From the NCBI RefSeq assembly GCF_030704535.1, contig NC_081821.1, positions 2,309,001 to 2,373,000 of the forward strand: 64,000 bases of DNA. The letters run 5' to 3'. The notes beneath the pieces are model-generated. The model saw nothing but the letters and a program-made list of their open reading frames with translations. It was not told where the DNA came from and did not search any database. This stretch comes from Vitis vinifera (taxonomy: Eukaryota; Streptophyta; Magnoliopsida; Vitales; Vitaceae). The position numbers and the translations under genes were made by a program. Below are positions 58,682 to 64,000 of the stretch, one piece after another; positions within the stretch are counted from its first letter, which is position 1; each line of letters begins with the position of its first letter.

Positions 58682-60980
58682 TTGTATGGGAGGGAAGAAG
58701 TTGTTTATAATATATATTTTAATATAGATATTGGAAATTTGAAGGAAGACCCAAGGAGTGGAAAAAGATGGTTTGCTATGGAGTCCAAATCTTTTGAGCT
58801 TTTGATTGACGACATAGGAGAAAAGTTGGGAGGGTGCATTTGGGAGAGATGCAGAGGACGAACCTTCTGGATCAGATTTGGGGATGCAAGCCTTAGTAGT
58901 TTGTTGACTGGAGTTGAGACTTGTTGTAGAGGAAATGATGATAGAAGCTAGTCCCTCATATGGGATGAAAAGTGAAGGAAGTACAGGCTGGAGCGCCGTT
59001 CAAACGAGGCGGGAAGATTGCTCATTTTCTCTGTTCGTGATCTAGAGGCAAAACGTTTTTGCCTAATTTTTCCAGAAGAGAATGGGTTGATTGGTGGATG
59101 GAATATTTTGGCAGAGAAGTTGAGAGAGATTGGGGTAGTTCCCACTAGAGGTTTAAATGATTCTCTATCCATTGAGATGCTTAGGAAGGAAAATGAGCTA
59201 AAACCAAGGACTTTTGCAGATGTTGCAAAATCGAAAACGGGTAGGTTAGGAGATAAAGTATAGTTGGAGTTAGGAAGGAGGGAGATGCATGGAAGACTGG
59301 AGTAGTTGGATTGTTGTTTAGTGGGTAGATGGGAAAATGTTTCGACCCATTTCCCTGAGTTGGATTTTCTGAAGAATTGGGCTTATCACACTTGGCTCCT
59401 CAAAGGGAGGTTGAACATAGTTGTGTTGGGAAGATGACTCATGTTTTTTGAGTTCGAGTTGTTAAGTGAGATTGAATGTGTTCTAGTAAGAGACAAGAGA
59501 ATGGTTAAAGACAACGTCTTATTTTTGGAAAAATGGTACTCGGAGGTGGGGTGCTTCTGTAATGGAGCCAATGCTAACGAAGCTTGGGTGAGAGTGGTGG
59601 GTCTTCATCTTCACATTTGGAGCCGCGAGGTGTTTAAATTGATAGGTGACGATTGTGGAGGTTTCATTGTTGTGAACAAAAATACGAATTCCATGGCAAA
59701 GTTGCAATGGCCCAGAATTTTGGTGAAAGTGGTTGGTAGGGACTTATCTACCTCTGTTTAAATTGTAGTTGGGTCAAGGTGTTTCTCAGTCCATCTATGG
59801 TGGAAAACCCCACCTTGGTTTTCTTAGGTGGTGCCGGCGGGAAGTCTTCTTGGGAAGGGGGTTTCAATAGACGAAGATGAAGCAGGGGGAAAACCATGTG
59901 CCGCGTGCAGTGGAAGCGTGTTGGAAAATGAGTTTCAGTCCAAGGAGCAAACTGGAGTACAAGTTATGTTTCCCTTTGGAAGTTTTTCAAAAAGTGCTAC
60001 AGGCTTTTCCTCTGATTCCTCTGCAGGGGGGTCTAGTCCTGAGACGATTGATGGAAAAGAAAGCTTAAGGAATAGGGCTTGAAGAGGTTAAAATTGGGCA
60101 TGTTCTTTGGGAGGCCCATAATAAAAGTGGGTTTGGGGAGGTTAGTCACGAGATTGCTCATGTGGAGGTCCCGCTGCAAGGGATGGAAAGCAAGCCAAGG
60201 CCCATCATTTTAAAAGGTTGTTTGGTAGGTTGTGAAGAGAGGCCCTTCTTACTTAAGGGATCTTTAGTGGGTTGCAAGGAGTTGTTTGGAATGGCCTTTG
60301 GGCCTAGAGTAGTGGGATTAAAAAGAGATAAAGCTCTTTACCTTTTTGTGGTTGTTGAGATGGAAGTTAGGACATTAGAGGAGGCTTTGCGAGCTTAAGA
60401 TAGAGAGAATAAGGGGCTCGTTTGCTTTCTCGGAAGGGCTACGAGGGATTCAGAGTCTCTTACGGTAAATGTTAAAGTGAAAATCACTGATAAAGCGTTG
60501 GTAGCCGAGGCATCCAGGTACGATTCCTTTCTCTCTGTCTTTGGGAGAGATCAAGATATCTTCTCTTCTACTCCTTCCTCTGGGTATGATCGGGCTTTGG
60601 TGGTGGGGGAATTTTCTGGCTTGGGAGAGGTGGACGTCATTGAAGGAGTCGGTTTTCAGGCTCCGTTGAGTGCTGTTTTTACTGATGGTAATCCATGGGT
60701 GATGGAGACAAAAGGGGAAAAGTCTTTGGTTGAGATCAAAGTAAGGGAATAAGTTGATAAGCTTGAGTTTGATGAGGCACTATAGGAAATGGAGGTTCCT
60801 GGCAGTAGGTTGGATGATAGTTGTCTGGCAAAGTTCAGCAAATCTTTGGGGTTTACAACAAAAAGTGTGGAATGGGAAATCCTAAAATTGCTTATAAGTT
60901 TGAAAAATAGAAGAGTCCAAGGCAAGAAGAGGGGAACTTTAGGGACGACTAGGTTTGAACGAGAACTCGAGAAGTAAAAA
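58682..60980 (+). pseudogene. LINE ORF1 remnant (DUF4283-type RNA-binding protein)
   Basis: Broken frames read SGKRWFAMESKSFELLIDDI and FWIRFGDASLSSLLTGVE, then KYRLERRSNEAGRLLIFSVR (58982 onward) and a DUF4283 core at 59441-59758 with EAWVRVVGLHLHIWSREVF and DDCGGFIVVN. This is the usual plant LINE ORF1 order. Downstream to 60980 the frames are weakly conserved linker sequence. No CCHC knuckle was recognised. Stops and frameshifts make it non-functional. Confidence 0.8.
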
Positions 60981-61065
60981 AGTTAGAATGTTCAATTAAT
61001 TATGATGGAGTGAGCAGAAAGAATGGTTCAGACAGAAAAAGAGTAGATAGAGTTCTGTATTTTAA

Positions 61066-61770
61066 ATGAAGATTAAGATATTATCTTGGAATGTTCGATG
61101 GGTCAATGATAGAAATAAGAGGAAAATAATCAAAGCCTGAATAAGTTCTCAAAAAGTGGATTTGGTCCGTCTGCAGGAGACTAAAATGACAGACATGTCT
61201 TTAGGGATGGTGTGAAGCCTAGGAGTGTAGAGCCTTGAATGCTAGGGGTGCAGTTGGAGGGATGGTAGTTTTTTGGGATAACAGAGTGTTGGAGTTGGTA
61301 GGGATGGAGGTGGTTCTTTTCTCCATTTCCTATCGATTCAATAATTATGAAGATGGTTTCGTATAGATTTTTTCAGGAGTGTATGGTCCTACTATGAAAA
61401 GATATAGATAATTTTTTTGGGAAGAGTTAGGGGTCATTCGTGGGCTTTGGAATGACCCGTGGTGCATTGAAGGAGATTTTAATATTATCAGATTTCCAAA
61501 TGAATGTAGAAGATGAGGGAGGATGTCTCCTTCAATGAGAAGATTCTCGGAGGTGATCGATGATCTAGATTTGAGGGATCTCCCTTTTTAGGGGGGCCCG
61601 TTTACTTGGAGTGGTGGGTTGAACAACCAAGCCATGTCAATATTGGACCGGTTTTTGGTGTCGGAGGATTGATAGGGCCATTTCAATGGGGTAGTGCAAT
61701 GTATTCTTCCCAGGCCAGTGTCTGGTCACTTTCCCATTCTATTGGATGGGAAAGGGGTGAGGAGGTGGTC
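61066..61770 (+). pseudogene. LINE apurinic-type endonuclease remnant
   Basis: It starts with ATG at 61066, reading MKIKILSWNVRWVNDRNKRK, the conserved N-terminus of exonuclease/endonuclease/phosphatase LINE nucleases. QETKM follows near 61177 (catalytic Glu block). Later GGPFTWSGGLNNQAMSILDR lies near 61592-61651, the typical C-terminal block. Several in-frame stops are present, including TAG just before GGPFTW where Gln is usual. Confidence 0.82.
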
Positions 61771-62244
61771 AACTCCTTTTCGGTTCGAAAACATGTGGTT
61801 GAAAGATAAGGATTTTAAGGATCTACTAAAGGGGTGGTGGCAAGGTTTAAGTTTTAGCGGATTCTTTAGCTTCATCATTGCAGAGAAATTAGAGGCTTTG
61901 AAAGCTATTTTAAAATTTTGGAACAAGGATGTTTTTGGGAAGGTATGGGTGAATAAGAGGTTGGCTTTGGACAAAGTGGCTTTCTGGGACTCTCATGAGA
62001 AGTTGTGTTATTTATCAATGAATGAGCTGAAAACTAGAAAGGAAGCAAAAGAGGATTATAAGAAATGAGCTCTTATGGAGGAGATTTCTTGGAAACAAAA
62101 ATCAAGAAAAGTGTGGTTGAGGGAGGGTGACATAAATACGAGCTTCTTTCATAGGATGACCAATTCCCATAGAAGGATAAATTGTTTGTCTAAGATTAAA
62201 ATAAATTGAATCTGGTTAGGAGAAGAGTAAGAAATTAATGGGGG

Positions 62245-64000
62245 CGTGGTTAGTGCATTCCAGAACTTTCTGGCAGATCTTGGTGATTGGCACCCACTTT
62301 TGGATGGATTAGACTTTGATAGAATTGACGTTGAGGAAGTAGATATATTGGATGAGGTTTTTATAGAGGAAGAGGTTTTTTCCGCTCTCTCAGATCTAAA
62401 CGGGGATAAGACTCTTAGTCTAGATGACTTTTCTCTAAGTTTCTGGCAGTTCTGCTAGGATTTTGTGAAATATAAGGTTATGGGTTTTTTGAAAAAGTTC
62501 CCCGAGCAAAGTAGATTTGCAAGGAGTTTGAATTCTACTTTCCTAGTCTTAATAAAAAAAAAACGGGCACGGAGGACCTTAGAGATTTTAAACCAATTAG
62601 TTTGGTGGGAAGCTTGTACAAACTGTTGGCAAAAGTGTTAGCTAATAAGCTTAAGAAGGTAGTGGAAAACGTGGTATCTTAAGCTCAAAATGCTTTCGTT
62701 GAAGGAAGACAAATTCTTGATGATGCCTTAATTGCCAATGAGGCAATAGACTCTTTGTTGAAATAGAATAAGAGTGGGATGTTGTGCAAGTTGGATATGG
62801 AGAAGACATATGATCACTTAAACTATAATTTTTTTGTTGTTTGTGATGCAAAGAATGGGTTTTGGGGAGAAGTAGATTGGTTGGATTTCTTGGTGCATTT
62901 CCACTGCAACGTTTTCTGTTTTGACCAATGGTACTCCGACAAGATTCTTCAACAGTTCAAGGGGGCCGCGTCAGGGGGATCCACTTTATCCCTACTTATT
63001 TGTGATCGACATTGAGGCTCTTAGTAGGCTCATCTTTAGAGCAGTGAGGGGAGAGAGGTATCTTTCAGGCTGTAGGATAAATGGAATAAGTGGAAATGGG
63101 GTTTTGGTCTCTCATTTGTTTTTCGCTGACGATACTCTAGTATTTTGTGAAGCTTCCCAAGATCAGATAACTTATTTAAGCTATTTGTTGATGTGGTTTG
63201 AAGTCATCTCAGGTTTGAGAATCAATTTGGATAAGAGTGAAATTTTGTCGATAGGAAAAGTCGAAAATCTGTAGGTTTAGCTCTTGAGTTTGGTTGTAAA
63301 GTGGGAAGACTTCCAACTTCTTACTTAGGCCTATCTTTAGGTGTGCATCACAAGTCTGTGGCTATTTGGGATGGGGTGGAAGTGAGATTTCGGAAAAGAC
63401 TTGCCATGTGGAAAAGACAACTTATCTCTAAAGGAGAGAGAATCACTCTAATTCGAAGCACATTGTCAAGTATGCCCATATATTTGATGTCTTTATTGCG
63501 TATTCCAAGAGTGGTTAGTTTAAGATTGGAAAAAATTCAAAGGGATTTTTTGTGAGGAGGGGGAGCTTTGGAGAAGAAGTCTCATATAGTAAAGTAGGAT
63601 ACTGTATGTTTGGACAAAAGAAAAGGTGGTTTGGGAGTTAGACGTCTTTCTACTCTCAATAGGGCCCTATTATGTAAGTGGAACTGACACTTTGCTATTA
63701 AAAGGGAGACTTTTTGGAGGCATGTCATTAGTAAGAAGTTTGGGAAGGAATAAGGGGGTTGGTATACTAGGGAAGTAAGGGAGGGTTTTGGAGTAGGTTT
63801 TTGGAAGGAAATAAGGAAGGAAGGGTCTCTTATGCAAAACAAAGTTGTATTTTTTGTGGGGGATGGTAGAAAAGTGAAATTTTGGAAAGATAAATGGTAT
63901 GGGAACTTCACTCTTTGTAATTCTTTCCTCTCTTTGTATGCTTTTGCGATTTTTAAAGAGTCTTGGTTAGTGGAGTTGTGGGACTCTTCGGGAGAGGATG
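62245..64000 (+). pseudogene. LINE reverse transcriptase remnant
   Basis: Conserved blocks in order: DFRPISLV-like FKPISLVGSLYKLLAKVLAN near 62589, AQNAFVEGRQILDDALIANE near 62682, CKLDMEKTYDHLNYNF near 62783, SRGPRQGDPLYPYLFVIDIE near 62957, and the polymerase motif FFADD at 63119-63133. SYLGLSLGVHHKS and WKRQLISKGERITLIRSTLS follow near 63322-63460. At least eight in-frame stops lie where Trp or Gln codons are expected, so the copy is dead. It continues past the window edge. Confidence 0.9.

Larger units (their letters stand above)
58680..64000 (+). mobile_element. Large decayed L1-like LINE, continues beyond the window
   Basis: ORF1, endonuclease and reverse transcriptase remnants occur in canonical order on the plus strand over 5.3 kb. 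The element is cut by the window end before its RNase H/zf-RVT 3' part and tail. The 5' limit is set where ORF1-like frames begin; the true end may be somewhat earlier. The same broad family as the truncated LINEs at 19.2 and 24.2 kb, judged from LINE architecture. Confidence 0.88.

Noticed and set aside
1..64000. CRISPR arrays, operons, prokaryotic defence or biosynthetic clusters
   Set aside because: The window is plant nuclear DNA. The only regular repeats are microsatellites, a minisatellite and transposons, and the five genes belong to unrelated pathways.

Overview
This is a 64 kb stretch of plant nuclear DNA: AT-rich, with split genes, GT-AG introns, LINE retrotransposons and short inverted-repeat elements. 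The gene set (a JAZ repressor, a plastid FAD oxidoreductase, VPS26C) and the repeat style fit a woody eudicot. Grapevine (Vitis) is my best guess; this is inference, not proof.

Five protein genes were reconstructed exon by exon, and each gives one uninterrupted frame. A JAZ3/TIFY6B-type jasmonate repressor lies on the minus strand at 3.5-7.2 kb (7 coding exons, 378 aa). An elongin-B-like ubiquitin-fold protein lies on the minus strand at 14.0-24.9 kb (about 103 aa, with a probable untranslated first exon near 28.6 kb). A plastid FAD-dependent oxidoreductase of the PDE327 type lies on the minus strand at 30.4-43.8 kb (13 exons, 728 aa). An aldose 1-epimerase lies on the plus strand at 47.0-49.6 kb (5 exons, 338 aa). 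VPS26C lies on the minus strand at 50.0-55.1 kb (11 exons, 314 aa, one GC-AG intron). The last two converge, with 469 bp between their stop codons. The genes serve unrelated processes (hormone signalling, ubiquitin-type complexes, plastid redox, sugar metabolism, endosomal sorting), and I see no pathway cluster.

The rest is transposon and repeat landscape. The elongin-B introns hold five LINE pieces in both orientations (two with exact target-site duplications), a TAA-flanked MITE and a 387 bp near-perfect inverted repeat. The oxidoreductase introns hold a solo LTR with a 5 bp duplication, a tRNA-derived SINE, a MITE and a roughly 98 bp minisatellite. A degenerate plastid fragment with trnY and trnE remnants sits at 11.5-11.8 kb. 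The right end (58.7-64 kb) is a large decayed LINE (ORF1, endonuclease, reverse transcriptase) that runs off the window.

I found no CRISPR array, operon or convincing undescribed biological system. The least explained parts are the 387 bp foldback, a promoter-like GC-richer island at 44.8-45.4 kb, the promoter-region sequence present in inverted copies at both ends of a 28.9 kb interval, and the GACCGGTT-type dyad cluster at 56.9-57.2 kb.
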